Positions 37,606-51,263 of a stretch of DNA of 64,000 nt are shown in pieces (the first letter of the stretch is position 1; each line of letters opens with the position of its first letter). The notes beneath the pieces were generated by a model. It saw only the letters and a list, made by a program, of their open reading frames with translations, was not told the DNA's origin and did not search any database. A program made the position numbers and the translations under genes. This DNA comes from Monarcha castaneiventris obscurior. Lineage: Eukaryota > Chordata > Aves > Passeriformes > Monarchidae. The stretch spans positions 15,770,210 to 15,834,209 of the forward strand of contig JAMPIT010000884.1 of assembly GCA_026261815.1 (NCBI GenBank), in the 5' to 3' direction.

Positions 37606-37780
37606 GCAGCAGCCTCACACACAGCCCTATTCAATAAAAGTGCAGCTTTTCCTTGGCCCCTCCCAAAAGTCAATGCTAAGTGAATACATATCCCTTATGT
37701 TTACAATTGGCAGGCAGCGGAATGCATTGTCCTCAATTTATTCTAATGGGCAGCCAATGGCTACGCGCAAGCCAAGGTGG
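37606..37780 (-). promoter_or_regulatory. Inferred core and proximal promoter, minus strand
   Basis: Upstream of the inferred exon (higher coordinates) are a TATA-like TTTTATTG, a GC/CACCC-like GGGAGGGGCC (minus strand of 37656-37647) and a CCAAT box (37754-37758, orientation-independent). Also present are a FOX-like TGTTTAC (about 37698) and a CATTGT SOX-like core (about 37724). Spacing of TATA, GC-rich and CCAAT elements is normal for a vertebrate promoter. Each motif alone is weak; the call rests on their clustering beside a CpG-rich segment and a splice donor. Confidence 0.45.
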
Positions 37781-40499
37781 GCTCAGCCTGCCTGCAGAGA
37801 TGCCTGTCATTCCCTAGGCATGCTCAGGAAGCCACTCATCAGAAAACCAAGACCTAAAAAGCTCCGAAAATTCGTGCAAGCTGCCAAAACTGTCTTGCTA
37901 CATGCCCTTTTTTGGTTATCCTTAGCAGGGCCTCTGAAAGTAAATCCTCTGTCAGGAACAATCATAAGAAATGTTAATCTTGGAGAAAGAGGCTGTCTTG
38001 TTGAACACAAACGGAGCTTAGGAAAAGGAAATGCACTGAATGGGAAAGAGACACGGTAAACATATTTACTTTTTGCACCAGTTTAAAAAAAAAAATCAAA
38101 TAAATAATTTCACCACAGCTAAACTTCATTGTATTTTTTTTTAACGAGGACCACATGTAAAAGGCAACAGAAACACTCTGCTGTGCAAGCTTGGTTCTGC
38201 AGAAAGAGACAGACACCAGTGGGAAAGGCACATGAAAGATGAGTTGGCAGGCTTTGCAGCCTGATTCCATTTCAAATAGTACAATAGAAGTTACAGATAG
38301 AATAGCCATGTTCTGAAAAATAACTTTTAAAGAGATTCAAAACTTTGATGATGATCCTTGGCAAGCTGGACTAGTTGGATACATGGGTTTAGTTTATAGT
38401 TCTACAACTATTCATCTAGACATTAAACCTGGTGCACTTACTAAGAGATTAGCCCTGTATCTACTTAATATGACCAATACTTTCTCTTTCTTTGAATATT
38501 ATCAATAAAGTAAACTTGGATTAATTTTTATCTTTATTTTACTTTAATGATCGCACACTCTTGGTAATTTTGCAAATTATGCAGGTATCTTAAAAAATGA
38601 GCAAACAGATAAAGACTGAAACATACAAAGTACATAAACTAATCAAGTGTGAAAATAAAGATGAAAATTATTGCCTAGAAAACAGCACATTACAGAAGTC
38701 CCAACATGCACATGTACCAGCCACTAAGAAAGGCTGCAGGAGAACAGCTGACTGCTCTAAGGGACCAGATTCCAGACCAGGAGATGTTCTGCAGATTCAT
38801 ATTTGACAATAACATACACAAAACCAGCTAGGGGGAAACTATGTGTAAAATGAATTTGCAGCTGAATGGGCTGAACTATTTTAATGCCTTTCTGGGTCCT
38901 TTTTTTTCTGGCCACTGGGCCCCACAGGTTTAGTCACGTGTAAAGCAAGAAGGATCCAGTCCATAGACAGTAAACTAATCTTTATAGCATTAAAAAAATT
39001 CAAAGAGAGCCAAATCTATGCAGATTTACAGCAAGAAATCATAATTATCCTAGTGCCATTTTAAATTGCACTGCTTTATTATATGGAGCAAAAAGTGGTG
39101 TTTGCTTTTTGAAGGCACTTTTTTCCCTTCATTTTAACAACCCTTTGGAAAGCTCTTCTAATGCCAGACAGCTCCCATGATGCAGCTAGGATGGTTTTAA
39201 ATATTAAAAGTAATACCTACAGCATGTATGTAACTTGGTTTTGCAGGGTTTACTGGACAGGAGAGAACAAAATCCTTGTTCTCAGTCATTCCATTAACTG
39301 CAGAAATTATTAGCCTATGTATCCATGACCAAATAAAAAGAGGTAGTGACATTATTTAGGAAGGAATTACAAATCTCTACTGGATCTTAGCAGCCCCTAG
39401 GTTTTTAGCAGGGAAAACACTGAATAATCTAGGCTAAGAACAAAGCAGGATGAAGGGATGTGGGCTCTCAGAACAGAAAGCTGAATGTTGGAAGTACCCT
39501 CAGGTTCTCATTCCAGCATGGCCACCAACCCCTGCAATCTCAGTGTCCACTGCAACAGGGAGCTAGAAGGGATACACTACCTAAAGCTGGAAGCAACTGG
39601 GAGTCATTGTGGTATTTTAGCTTTTTTTTTTTTTCTTACCATAAATTTGATAACTCCCTTGCCAAAGCATCCCAAACTCTGTGTTCCAAGTCACCTTTCC
39701 ATTAAAATTCTGGGAAAAAAAACCCCCAATTTTGCTTTGGGGAAATTACATTGTGAAAAGTAAAGTTTGCATCCTTCTTGCTCGGTTGAATTTCACTGAG
39801 GGGAACTTTTGAATTCCATGACTTGAAGCTTTGAAGCCAACAAACTGTCACGGATACCACAGTTTTCCTGGAGATACTGCTGGAAAGCTGAGCTTTGAAG
39901 AATGCAGAGTTAAATCCTAGTGGGTGCCCCTTTCCATCCTGTGACAGGAGCCACCTGTAAATATAGTTAAAACATGCCTAAATCCACAGTTTTAACATAG
40001 GGAACTCACCTTGCCCTCACCACCAGGACTGCCAACTCTAGCCACACCCTCCCCTTTGCTTTAACAGCAAGAGACCCTTTGTGTCACAGCCCAGAGCTAA
40101 AAATATTTCTGGGACATAAATAACCCAAATCCTGCTTTATGACTGCACACGTAAGACAGAGAAAAAAAATAGTATATGCAGAAATGAAACCCCTAAATCA
40201 AGTACAATTTTAATATCAATACCTTATCATGGTAAGGAAGGGCCCTGCAAGTGCTCAGTGCTAAGCTCTCCAGCTTGATAAGTCAGGGCGAGGGTGGGAC
40301 AGCTTGTGATAAGAGTCAAAGCACTTCTACATTTTGGGTTGTTAGTGCATTCTTGGAGACCTCAGCCTGCAGTCTCTCCCTCAGAAGAATCATGTTAGAA
40401 GTACCTGGAAATCTCTATCGAGACTGGGGCTCTCGCAGGTTTATCAATTTTTCCTGCAGAATTTACAATCTAAAGCTGAGCTGAATCTGTGGTCTAGAA
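37781..40499. other. Non-coding stretch upstream of the inferred promoter
   Basis: Mostly AT-rich sequence. The 162-codon plus-strand frame at 37571-38059 starts inside the promoter region and shows no domain. Sequence around 38330-38600 is very AT-rich without simple repeats and could contain regulatory elements. Confidence 0.6.
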
Positions 40500-42600
40500 A
40501 GTACCGTACAAATCATCCCCCGGGGTGGGGCAGGTCTGGTTGCTGTGTGCAGACACTCAGAACCACTTGCATTTTGGCACCACAAAGCCCTCGAGGCTCA
40601 GCAGCCAGCGGTGGCCAGAGGGTCCACTTGGGTTATTGCTGGTCCAGCCTCCAAGTGCCTTCTTCCCAAAGCAGCTGCAGTGGCAGAGCTGTGATCCCTG
40701 CCCGGAAAAAGTCTTTGGGATGGTTATGGAGGAGCAGTATTTTGCTTTTCAAAATGAAGTCATTTTTACTGTTGAGCTCCCCAAAATCATTTTCCTTCTC
40801 TTTATCTGACATGGTGCAGGTGATCACTGCTGAGCAGCACCGAGTGTCCCCCCGCTGTCACTGCAGTGTCTTCAGCTGCCACCTCAGAGACAGGTTCTGA
40901 GCCACCCCACCCCTGCACATGCCCACAGGACAGCAAGGTGCATATAGAGCATCCAGTGCACCACGGGGGAGCCCGTCCTTCCCATTTGTACCAAACTGGC
41001 TCTTGCCTCTCACCCCCAAATTGTCATTTTTTTGTTGTCTCCACAGCTAACAGTGGGTCACACTCTCCTAATGCCCCGAGCATAAAGACAGAAACCTTTA
41101 GAGAGGAGCTTCTCTCCTGCAGCTAGCACAGATGCTCCGTGTTTAGGCTGGGAGACCAAAGCTCTGCTTAGGAGAATCACAGCAGTGAGGGCTGCACTGG
41201 GGGTACCCAGCCCCATTCCCCAGCCCAGAGACTGGCACAGAGAGGCAGGCTTCCTCCTGCTCCAGGGGAGTGAAGATGTGTCACTGAGCCCTGATGACAA
41301 GAAAGAGGTTTGTATTTGCAATCCTGGTGCCGGTAACAAAGGTGTGACACACTGGAGCGCTGCCGTGGGTCACAGATCCAGGAGGTTAAACCCTGCCAGC
41401 CCCAAGGGGCAGCACCCACTGCGATCCCAGCTGCAGGTGAACACATCTCTGACCCCAGCAAATGCCCTCAGACCCAGCCAGCATCACTCTTATCCCACAG
41501 CTCTGGGTTCCCTTCACATCTATGCAGTGCAACAGTTCCCTGTAAGAAGTCTGCCATCCTTTGTCTCTGAGCACGACAGGGATGGTGAGGAGTTTTAACC
41601 CTTCTAATGACAAAATGTGTCCCTGGAGAGTCACACAGGTGGGGCAGAGCCTTGGTCCTACCCTGTAAATCTAAAAAGAGAGCTATGTCCTGAGAGGAGA
41701 GATAGGACTCCCTTCCCTGACAGCACTAAACAAGCTTCTCTTGCTCCTCACTGTGTATTGGAGTATTCAGCCCCTGAAATACCAGGCACACCTGCACCAT
41801 CCTTTACTTCCAGCCCTTCCAGAATAGAAGTGCTAAGTGGAACCTCACACTCAAAGATGAGGGGGACTTCTGTGAGACCACACAAGGTGTAACCAAGCTA
41901 ACCAGATCTTGTGGAAGCCCTGTTGCATATAGCAGGGTAGGTGACACCTGTGTCACCTGCTTGGATGCAAGGAAGGAGGCCTAAACCTCGCCTGGCCCCC
42001 AGGGGACACGATTAGCTCAGGAGCTGGGTTGGATGAGAAGCACACCCAGAGAAATTCAGCACTAGGAGCAGTTGAGGAGATGGTTCACCAGCTCACACTG
42101 AGGCTCTCCAGCAGGCTTTGGGTTTTCCCTCCTTTGAGGAGCAACAGGCAGGAAATGTGCCGTGCACCCAGGGCTGGCTCACAGCTCCCCTCTCGCTCCA
42201 GGCCAGCGCAGAGAGCATGGTTTGGCTCTGCATGTTTTCTCATACCTCCTCTCAGCATAAAGAGAGCACAGTGTGGGCTTCCCCCGCCCCAGCAGACGGT
42301 TTCTGAATGATGCTATGGCTGTGCCATTTCCACAGCTCATCTGAAATCAGCCTCATCTCACACACCGAGGCTCCAGCCCAGGTGCTGGGGCTCACAGCTG
42401 TGGCCCTCTGACATGAAGGTGAGTAAGCTGAGATTTGTGAGCGAGCCACCCAGCTGGCAGCTCTGTCTGGGGATTGCTGCTGAGGGCATGAGGGAGAAGC
42501 CCACACACCATGAGCAGATTTGATCATCCTCGTAATTACCTCCTGGGCACAGACAAGCTGCTTCTATGTTAGACAGGCAGAGGTAACTTTTTAGGAAAAT
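40500..42600. other. GC-richer, stop-poor block without a recognisable gene
   Basis: GC content rises here and many overlapping frames of 80-137 codons appear on both strands (for example 41185-41598 +, 41177-41461 -). None shows a domain, and opposing frames cannot all be coding. The pattern is explained by fewer stop codons in GC-rich DNA. A long non-coding RNA or poorly conserved exon cannot be excluded. Confidence 0.55.
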
Positions 42601-44157
42601 TTTACACATGCTGCTTCAGGCAATATCTTTTGGCCTGAAACAGCACAATCCATAGGACTTCAAAGCCACCAGCACGCTCAAAGAGGGTGTAAAAGCTACC
42701 ACAAAAGAGAGCGGAGAAATATGAGCATCTCTTCAAACACAGGGCTGTGTGCAGTACAATGTCAGTCAGCTAAAAATAAAAAAAACTAGTGCTGCTTAGA
42801 CACAGTAACGAGGACAGAATGTAAGTGCCGAGAAGGGTGCACTTCCTAACACAAATTCCAGCCTCAGTCCCCCTAGGATTTGTTTTTATCCAGTGGAAGA
42901 GCCAGAGCCCTCCAATGAGCTGTTGCCATCACGGGTTTTTAGCACATCCAGAGCAGTACCCAGGGCACAAAGCACTCAGAGTGCCCCAAGCCCCCCATGA
43001 ATGGAGAGGGCTGTGCTCTGTTCCTACCTGAAAGGCAATATGATTCTTCAGAGTCCTAACAAAAGCAATCAGTGAAAAAGCAATGGATCCTGTTTAAGCT
43101 ACAGGAATCAAAAAGCCTGTCGTGCATTAGTCCACAAAAACCAAGCAAGGAGTGCAGGGCAGAAGATGGTACCAGTTTTCAGCTTTCCTAAAGGAAAGAA
43201 AGGCCCCCAGGATACAGGGAAGATTGAGACTTACCTAGAACCCTGAGAGTAGGATTTAGTTAAGTGTTTCCATGAGCAGCACTTCCTCACCTTGGAGTAA
43301 AGTAATTAAAAAGTTGGCATATAATTATGCCTCTTTGCCACTCATTTTGGTGTGGTATATCTACCCATTTCTGCTAGGTGAGGTATTTTATTTCTCTTGG
43401 TTTAGACAACTAAATATATGCAAAGCACACATACACTAAAAAAGATCAAAACTAAAAAAGATCAAAACTAAAAAGACATCCAAAAACCTGCTGGAAAAAG
43501 ATATTTTTACCCACAACAAGAAAGAATTAATCACGGACACAGTGACTTTACGTTACTAAAAGCCAAACAAATAACATAGTGGCCCATATTCCAAAGAAAA
43601 CAAAATACCTGCACTTTTCCACTACAAAACGAAGCGTAGCTATTAGTACACAGTGCCCCCCAAAGAACAGAGACTTCACAGCACCTTCACTCACGAGTAG
43701 AAAAGGGAAAAAAAGAGCTCTTCTGCATTGCTTCCAAAAGTGGGGCTTTTATACACTTTTTCTGCAGACGAACACATGGGAAAGGAAATCTGCCCTCAGG
43801 GACCCCTTTTTTGAAGAACATGCCCACTTCTCACACAGGCTACAAACTATAAACAGCAGATGTGTATCATTTTCCAAACATCTCCATTTTCTACTGCCAG
43901 ACATGAAAAATTACACGCAATGCAAGTAGCAGCACTCAGAAACTTGCACACTTTCTCTGTTTGCCCCATTTTGAGAAAAAACCGGTGCATTTGCCCCAAA
44001 TAATTGCACAGTACACACTCCTCCTCTGTAAATTTGGCTTTATGTCGAGTATTGTTTTCCAGGCAGAAAAGATGGTGCCATCATCTACTTTTGCAACCGG
44101 CTTACAAATTACACAGCTGCTGGTACAGGCGTTTTGAGGGCGAGGCATATTCCTTGG
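42601..44157. other. Non-coding stretch, no gene recognised
   Basis: A 116-codon frame at 43579-43929 has no domain. A small 16-bp tandem repeat lies at 43435-43475. Confidence 0.65.
43435..43475. repeat. 16-bp tandem repeat, about 2.5 copies
   Basis: ACTAAAAAAGATCAAA is present twice without change (43435 and 43451), followed by a partial third copy. It is recent slippage in A-rich DNA. Confidence 0.94.
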
Positions 44158-44222
44158 CCTTGATTCTCCCCTCACTTAGACCAGGCTACACCAAGTATCA
44201 GCCTAATCAAATCAATATTCTC
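44158..44222. mobile_element. Possible arm of the same ancient palindromic repeat as 27865-27967
   Basis: CCTTGATTCTCCCCTCACTT followed by AGACCAGG resembles the arm CTGATTCTCACCTCACTTACACCAG of that sauropsid repeat. The centre is eroded. The assignment is tentative. Confidence 0.35.
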
Positions 44223-47200
44223 TGACATCTCCTATTGTTAGAGCAATGTGAGAACCAGCCCCCTTTGTGCTCTGATGCTAATGAACTATTCAGCTTCAGC
44301 AGCTTGGCTCAGGCAGTGAGCAGAGGTTAGGGCAAGGTCATTAACTTGGACTCAAATGAAAAACACAACTTCCTTGGGCAAAGCCTGTTTAAGTCCTACA
44401 CATGTTCATGTTTGCAAACACTTGTGATCTTCATTTAGGTCTCCTGTGCAGCTCTGTCTGCTCTGACAGGATTCAACACTTGCAGCTGCTTCTCCGTGGC
44501 CATATCCCTAAGGATGGAAAGCCATGGAGAGGGAAAGGCACCTCAAGAAACTGAAGGCTGTGCTCACTCAACAAAATTAAGTAGAGGTAGCTGCTGGCAG
44601 GAGTACCTGATTCTGCCAGTGTTTGCTTCAAACACTGAATTTTCTACTGTCCACATTTTACCCCTGCCTAAGGGGAACAGTGTGAGTAGAGTGACCACCT
44701 CACAACCAGCTCACACTATATTTTATTGTCTCACATTTTCTTGCATCTCCTCCAGCCTCAAGAAGCTCTAACCAGTGCAGGCCACACTGCACACCTACAG
44801 AAATTCTTTCTGTAGAGTGGTGCATTTCTGTGCCATACAGGTAAAATACAGAACAATAAGAGGAAAAGAGTGCCTTTTTAAAGGCTGAAACCAAGGTACT
44901 GAAGAGATCTGTGCAGATCCAGCTTAGCTCCACAGGGGTGTTCAGCCATTCAGCTCATGCTGTCTATCACTAGGATACATCTCAGCAGAGACAGCACTGG
45001 GAAGAAGAAGACAGTGAACAGGGGAAGAGGCAAGAGCACCCAGTCTCTGCTCTCACACTCCCATTGCTGGCACACGCAGAGGGCAGAGCTGTGCTGGCCC
45101 AGCTCAGAGCAAACAAACTGCAGCTTTGTGCCACTCTCTGAGCTCTCACATGCTGGGCAAGTGCTACCTGCCCCAGTGAACAAGGTTTTTAGGACAGGAT
45201 CTGTAGCGCCCTGCAGATCTCACCTTCTCAGCTTGAGGGATGTAACAGCAGAGCCACAACTGGAAGCCAATTAGAGCAGCCTGTGGCTGTGCCAAAGTCA
45301 CACAGGGGATTTGTGGAAAGAGCTACACATCAGAGCACATCCCTCCCTCAACCTGTCAGCCACCCAGTCCCCTCTGGACAGGACAAGCCTTTGCCACTTC
45401 CTTGGAAAAGCCAAATTTCTGTCACTGCCAAAGACAACAAATCTATAGGGAGCAGCAGGCCCAGGAGACAGAACCTTGACATTTTGCTAAGCCAAAACCT
45501 CTGTCTGCCCTTGGGTTTACCCAATAGGGGGAACTGCAATATCTGCCTCAAAAGAAATTATTAGAAGCAGAAGAGGATGCAAACAAAGATACATTAGCAA
45601 TATGGCTTCTGTAATACCACAGACCTAATTTGGGAACTGGATATGGGAGCGCACCGAGTCCCTAACATTCATCTAGCAGCTTATACTGCCAAGGCATCGT
45701 GTTCCAAAGCTGAGGGGCCCCACTGGAACTACAACTATCCCTATTGCAACATCACCAAGTCATATCAGTCGGTATTCAAGTCCCCATGAGGTGATCCCTC
45801 TGCTCATATCCCAGCAGCAGGATGTGGAAGGCACTTGCACTGGTGGGATCGCCAGGTGCCAAATCCTTTGGGCACAGGCAGGACTCCCTGCCAGCAATCC
45901 TAGGAAAGTATGAACCCCCAAGGGAGTTTCTCAAAAGATGCATCATTTAGTGTAATAGCAGACATAGTAGAATGTCTTTCCTTGTCCTCTCTCACATGGA
46001 AAGAGAGGGATAGTGGGGTTTCAGTGTCACTTTTGCTCCTCTCCGAATCTAGACACTTTCTGTGCTTTCTGTGAAGTGCTCTGGGTTATGTCCCCCCACA
46101 AGCAATTTCCTGCTACAGCTTTATTTCAATAAAAGAAATTAAGTATCAATTAAAAAAAAAAAGAACCAGGACAGAAGCCTGCATGCTGTGTATTTTTATG
46201 TTACATTTCGTTCTGTGCTGCCTCTCCTCTGATACCCCCAGACCACCTCAGTCATTCGTATTGATGAAGTAGCACAACAAAATTTCTCAGGGGGGCAGCT
46301 GGGGGGGTAAACTGCAGACAGCTCTGCTATTTGTCTCTGTGAGCTGCATCCCTGGCATAACACGTGATGAGGTAACAGAAGCCTACAGAAAACAGGAGGA
46401 ACAGCTCATGTGTTCCTCACAGTTCCAGTCTCCAGTTCCTCTGCACTTCTAAATTGCTTTGCTTCCAAGAGATTCAATTCCTGTGCTTTGCTGTGCAAGT
46501 TGAGTACCCATAGGTTATGGCAAAATTGAGGTTTATGTAGAACATAGCTTTTGCACATTGTGTCAAACCTGCCTTGGCTTTCCCTTTGGTCAGACACTGA
46601 AACTGAAAGTATTAGAATCAAATTCTCTTGCATTAGATTCTCTCACACTTACTTGAAGAAGTACTTTGTGACCTTTCAGCTCTCCCATGATCAGTGCTCA
46701 TCAAATACTCATTAAATATTTGATCTTCTGAATGGCTCCAATCTCTATTTGTCCCTTCCTTTACCAAAATGACACATTCCCCTTCTGTGGCAAGCTTTTA
46801 ACCCCTGGACTTTAGGGTAACCTTCAGTGTATTGATATTTGCAGACAGAGTGCAAATATCCTATCTTTTTCCTGTTCTTTGAGACAGATGAATGTCACAA
46901 AATCAAACTTTCTCTTGTCCCTCCAAGAATACTTCACAGCAATCAAGCACCAAGTGCCAGGTCTATGAAGCACACTCACATCAATTAACAATATACAATG
47001 CTGGGGGAATAATTCCATCCTGTTCCCATCCAGTCCTTTGAATTTACATTTGAAATGCTTTTTAAGGTGATTTTAATGACCTTGCTCTGTTTCTAGAGGA
47101 GTGGACATGCAATACTAATGCTCCCAGCTGGCTGTTTGGAGTTCTTATTTTGTAAGGCAAGGTATCTCCTCAGACAAGCCATATATCGCCAGGAAAGGCT

Positions 47201-48479
47201 GCAAAACTCCTGTATCTTTTTGCACTGGTAACAATGGATACAAGAAACACTTCCAGATACCCTGAAAAATGTAAGGAATCGCTGCCCATGTTTTTTAGCA
47301 ATACCAATGGGAACCTAGCAATGCAAGCAGGTCACAGTTTTCCATGGGTGTTCACTGGCATTGCGTTCCTGATTTATGTGTTACCACAGAAAATTAACGT
47401 GGGTACATCTGTGACACACGTTCAGAGTATCCCTCTCAAACCAGATCTCAGAGTTGGCTTGATAAGAGTCTTGGGATACAAAGCTCAAAAAAAAGAGGCA
47501 GTCTTTGAATGGGCATTTTTTTCCCCATTAGAGATTGAAAAGACATCTTTAAAAACATTTGCTTGAGGATACATTACATTTTCCCATAAAGAAAATACCT
47601 TATTCTTCCATTAAACCCTCTAGATTATCATAGGCTACCCTTTATTAAGGTAGCACCATTACCACACTCATCTCACTTCTAGCACTCAGTCTCACAAGTC
47701 ATCAGGAGCAATTCCCAGAGCTGCAAGTTTAGATCCTGATGACATAAACCAGTCACCAGTGGCTCGTGGTTAACATCTTTATTATTTTCAGCCACAAAGA
47801 CAACATTCATAAATAAAAAAATAATCGGTGAACTTTTTTAAAAGCACAAATATGGAAGGAATTATGCCTGCCTTGACAAAAGTCTTTTCACCACTGCTAA
47901 ATGCTTTTGGGTAAAGGAAAGGGATGTCCTTGCCAGCATCTACCACATATGATATTATAACCAACAGGATAAACATACATATGCCTTGAGTCAGAGCTGC
48001 TTCTGAGTGTCAGAAAGCCTGTTGAATTCCTAGCTAATTGCTATTGTCTGGATTCATTAGAAGAAATATCACGAGTTTGACTTTTTCTAGAATTTAGCAC
48101 ATTGTGACACCACAAGCAAAGAAGAAAAGTCATATTTGACAAGTTTTCTAAGAAGTGTCCTTAGCTGTTAAAGAGGATTTAAACTGATAATGGGTCAGAA
48201 ACACACTCCTGCATTTAGTTGCCAACTTTTAGTGTCCAAAAAAGGTCTTAAATATTCCATATTTGATTGGAAAAAAATGACACTCAGCTAATTTAATTTG
48301 GCTTCTGAGCAGTTAAATACAATTGAATGCTTCCTCAAAATCACTAAGGGTGTTCATACACAGATGCACGCAAATCAAATATCAGAGAAACAGTTTGCTT
48401 TAGCCCCTGCCTGCTCTGACTGGCAACACTTCCCATTTCTGATCAGATCATGGATGAATTCACCTTCCTTCAGTGAGAT
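44223..48479. other. Non-coding stretch, no gene recognised
   Basis: Frames of up to 110 codons are present without domains. The segment 45630-45870 is more even in composition, with a few CpGs, and could be an old unrecognised repeat. Sequence near 46130-46160 has an AATAAA followed by an A-run, with no associated gene. Confidence 0.6.
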
Positions 48480-48960
48480 CCCAGCCCCACTTCTGACAGA
48501 CGCTGAGCCACCCTATAAAACCCTTGAGCTGCCGACTGCACGAGCAGGCAGTGGGATAGCTGCAACACGCTGGAATGTACAGCTCCATATTTCAAACTAT
48601 TGTCATCCTGCCTCCAGCAGGATGTCAGGAACTCGTAAAATCACAGGGAGAGGATTTTCTGGCTCCCCTCAGCCCACAGAAGCAGGGATTACTCCTTGGT
48701 TTGCACCGAGCTCCGCAGCGGAATCCCACCGGCACTCGGCGTCTGCCTGAAGCCTCGAGGAGCTGTTGGCAAACCCAAGCCACGCTGGGAAGTCCCCCTC
48801 TCCCTCCCAGGGGATGTGAACAGCTCCATCCCCACCTGTGCCAGAGGCACACTGAACTCCAAACAGCGTTTGCACAACGCTATGGACGGGCAAAATTCTA
48901 TTCAAGCCGTTCACTGGGGTGGTCAGAGTCCCAAGGGCCTGTCTCATGGGAAATTCCAAC
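48480..48960. other. GC-richer patch with overlapping open frames
   Basis: Seven frames of 62-150 codons overlap here on both strands. The longest is 48298-48750 (+). None carries a domain. There are several CpGs (for example GCACTCGGCGTC), but far fewer than at 37.4 kb. It is most simply non-coding GC-rich sequence. Confidence 0.5.
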
Positions 48961-51263
48961 ATTTCAGAACTGCCCTTGAGCTCATTATTTCATTGAAATG
49001 GGGAAAAAAAATCCAATTCAGTTTCATGTATGCCTCCTCTTGGCAATACCAAGTGACATCCTTTCTAATTCTCCACTTTATCATAAATTACTACAAACAG
49101 AAATGAACACTCCAATGATGTGCAACAACTGCTCTCAGAACCCCCTTCAATAACATTTAACTAAAAAAAACAAAAAAATAACTCTTCTGAAATACATTCC
49201 AGTGATATTCAGCAAATCTACAAATAAAGACTCCAACGGAAGAAATTTTAGCTCCTGAAATTGTGTTATTCATTTATTGCTTACTATTATGGTCTCTTGG
49301 CAGCCATTAGGATGTGTGAAGAAGCACAGGGAAATATCCAGAAAAATATTTAGCTTAAGCTTTTTGACACAGTGACTGATTTCCTTATGGCTTTTTCATC
49401 TTATCTTCCAGATTAGTTGTGATTGATTAGGAAATTCCTCCAGTACAAGTTCTGTCTTATGAACTTCAACTTCATATGCTCATAAGGATTAGTAAAAGGC
49501 ATTTTGATTCATTTTCTCCAGGGAGAAGAGTATTTTCTAGAAATGCTGTCCAAATTTAATCAGGAATAAAAATATATTGGTGGTTACATACTGCAAAAGT
49601 ATGGGAAATTGGACCACTTGTTGTTTCAGGCCCAGGCCACCCAAGATTTGAGAGGATTTGGCAGCTTTCAGGAAGTATCACATGAGAGACGGGTTTGACA
49701 AACAAAACAAAAACAGCTCAGATGGCTGTGCTTCCCTCAGTTGCAAGGCAATGCCATCAGAGAGGCCTTGGCTCACACAGAAGCATTTTCCTTTTGGAAA
49801 GGTTAGGTATTTTTTAATTCTTTTACCAAAAATCATGCTTTCCGTACATTTCCTGTAAGCAAATTTATGTTAATGCTCTGCAAGTTCTCAAAACCCACCC
49901 CCAAACAACCCCAACCTCACAAGATCTCTCTCCAGACTTTGTCCTGTTTTTCTCTGAGATATGAAAATCAGATGGAGTGCACAAACACAAAAAGTAGTTA
50001 GTTTGCTGCACTAGTCCAAGTATTGGATAATTCAGACATCAAGCCATCTTACAATTTTCCTGGATCATTATTTTTACTATCCTGTTATGTTGAAGTTTCT
50101 GTTATTATAGGGCTGCTCATTTTAACTATATTTTATGTGCTCCCCTGCATTTACAGAACTCTTTAAAACTGGGTATCTTTTCCCACCACACTCAGGTCAC
50201 AAGCTCAGATCCAGTCTTTGGGGAGTCCTTATGTACACACAGGGCTGGAAAGCCTGGAACAGGGACTCAGGAGGACACAGCATTTTGACTCAGAATAACA
50301 ATTTTGGTATATAACCACATGCCATAAGCAATGCCTTACCCATAACTGTCTGTTCTGAAGCACAGGTTTACCTTTCCTGATTACTTCTAACCCCAGATGA
50401 TAATTTATGCTCAATTTCACTTTCCAAACATCATTACAGATATTTGCCTTTTTTCTTCTTTCCCCCTGGAAAAAGCTTGCACAAACTGCATGCTGTAATT
50501 GTATCCATAGAGCCAAGTTTTCATTCACCATTCTGTTACCTTCCCTGGCTTTATAGCTTGCAAATATTCCCAAACAACCACTCTCTATGGAGACAGGATC
50601 TTCAGGCTTCCCACCAGCAAGGACCACTCCTAATATTTTTTAGCTTTTCTAGCAATTAAGGATATTAGGTTTATATATAATATGATCAGGAGTGCATGGG
50701 TAGAAAAAGACATTTACGAAACGTTAGCTGCTAAGTCTGCAGAAGAAATCTACCAGACTCTTGATGTTAAATGTCATCCTGTCCATTACACTGCTGTCAT
50801 GGTGTGAGCAGCGTGGGCACAGGAGTCAATCCAGGCCCCAGGAGGTGTGCAAAGGTACATTACAGGTGCAGATGGCCCAGTCCTTAAGGCTTCAGAGAGC
50901 AGCAGCAGTTGTCAAAAGCTTCTGCCCTCCTGTTTCAGCCCCAGAGAATCTGCTGGCCTGCAGCCCTCGACTCAGTAATGGCAAAACTCCAGGGAAGAGG
51001 GACAGGCTAAGCATGATCAATCCTCAGAGGAGATGAGGGGAAAAGGCCTTAGAGCTGCTGAAAGAGAAACCACTACCAGAAACCAGGATAAAGAAGGAAG
51101 AGAGAGGAGATGGACATAGTCCCTGGAGGAGCCTGTCAAGTGGCAGGAGGAGAATGAACCCAGGCTTGCAAATCAGCATGTGCTTGTCTCTGTAGCTGTG
51201 CATCCATCACGAGCTGTGCCCATGAGTACAGTGCACACGGGGTTTGAGAGTGCCTTTGCTAAA
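48961..51263. other. Non-coding stretch left of the tandem array
   Basis: No gene was recognised. A 132-codon minus-strand frame at 50229-50627 lacks domains. The last 500 bases become purine-rich (AGGAAGAGAGAGGAGATGG at about 51090) before the array begins. Confidence 0.65.

Larger units (their letters stand above)
37230..37620. promoter_or_regulatory. CpG-rich island-like segment
   Basis: CpG dinucleotides are dense here (for example GGCAGCGCTGGGCTCGGCGT and ACACGCGTCCCGTC), against a background in which CpG is scarce over tens of kilobases. A purine repeat (AG-rich, 37376-37408) lies within it. This is the only clear CpG cluster in the window and marks a likely gene start. GTGAG-type donors occur on both strands within the island, so alternative or divergent first exons are possible. 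Confidence 0.65.

Noticed and set aside
41177..41634. Overlapping 82-137-codon frames on both strands as genes
   Set aside because: They are mutually overlapping, GC-driven and domain-free, so they are best explained by low stop-codon density.
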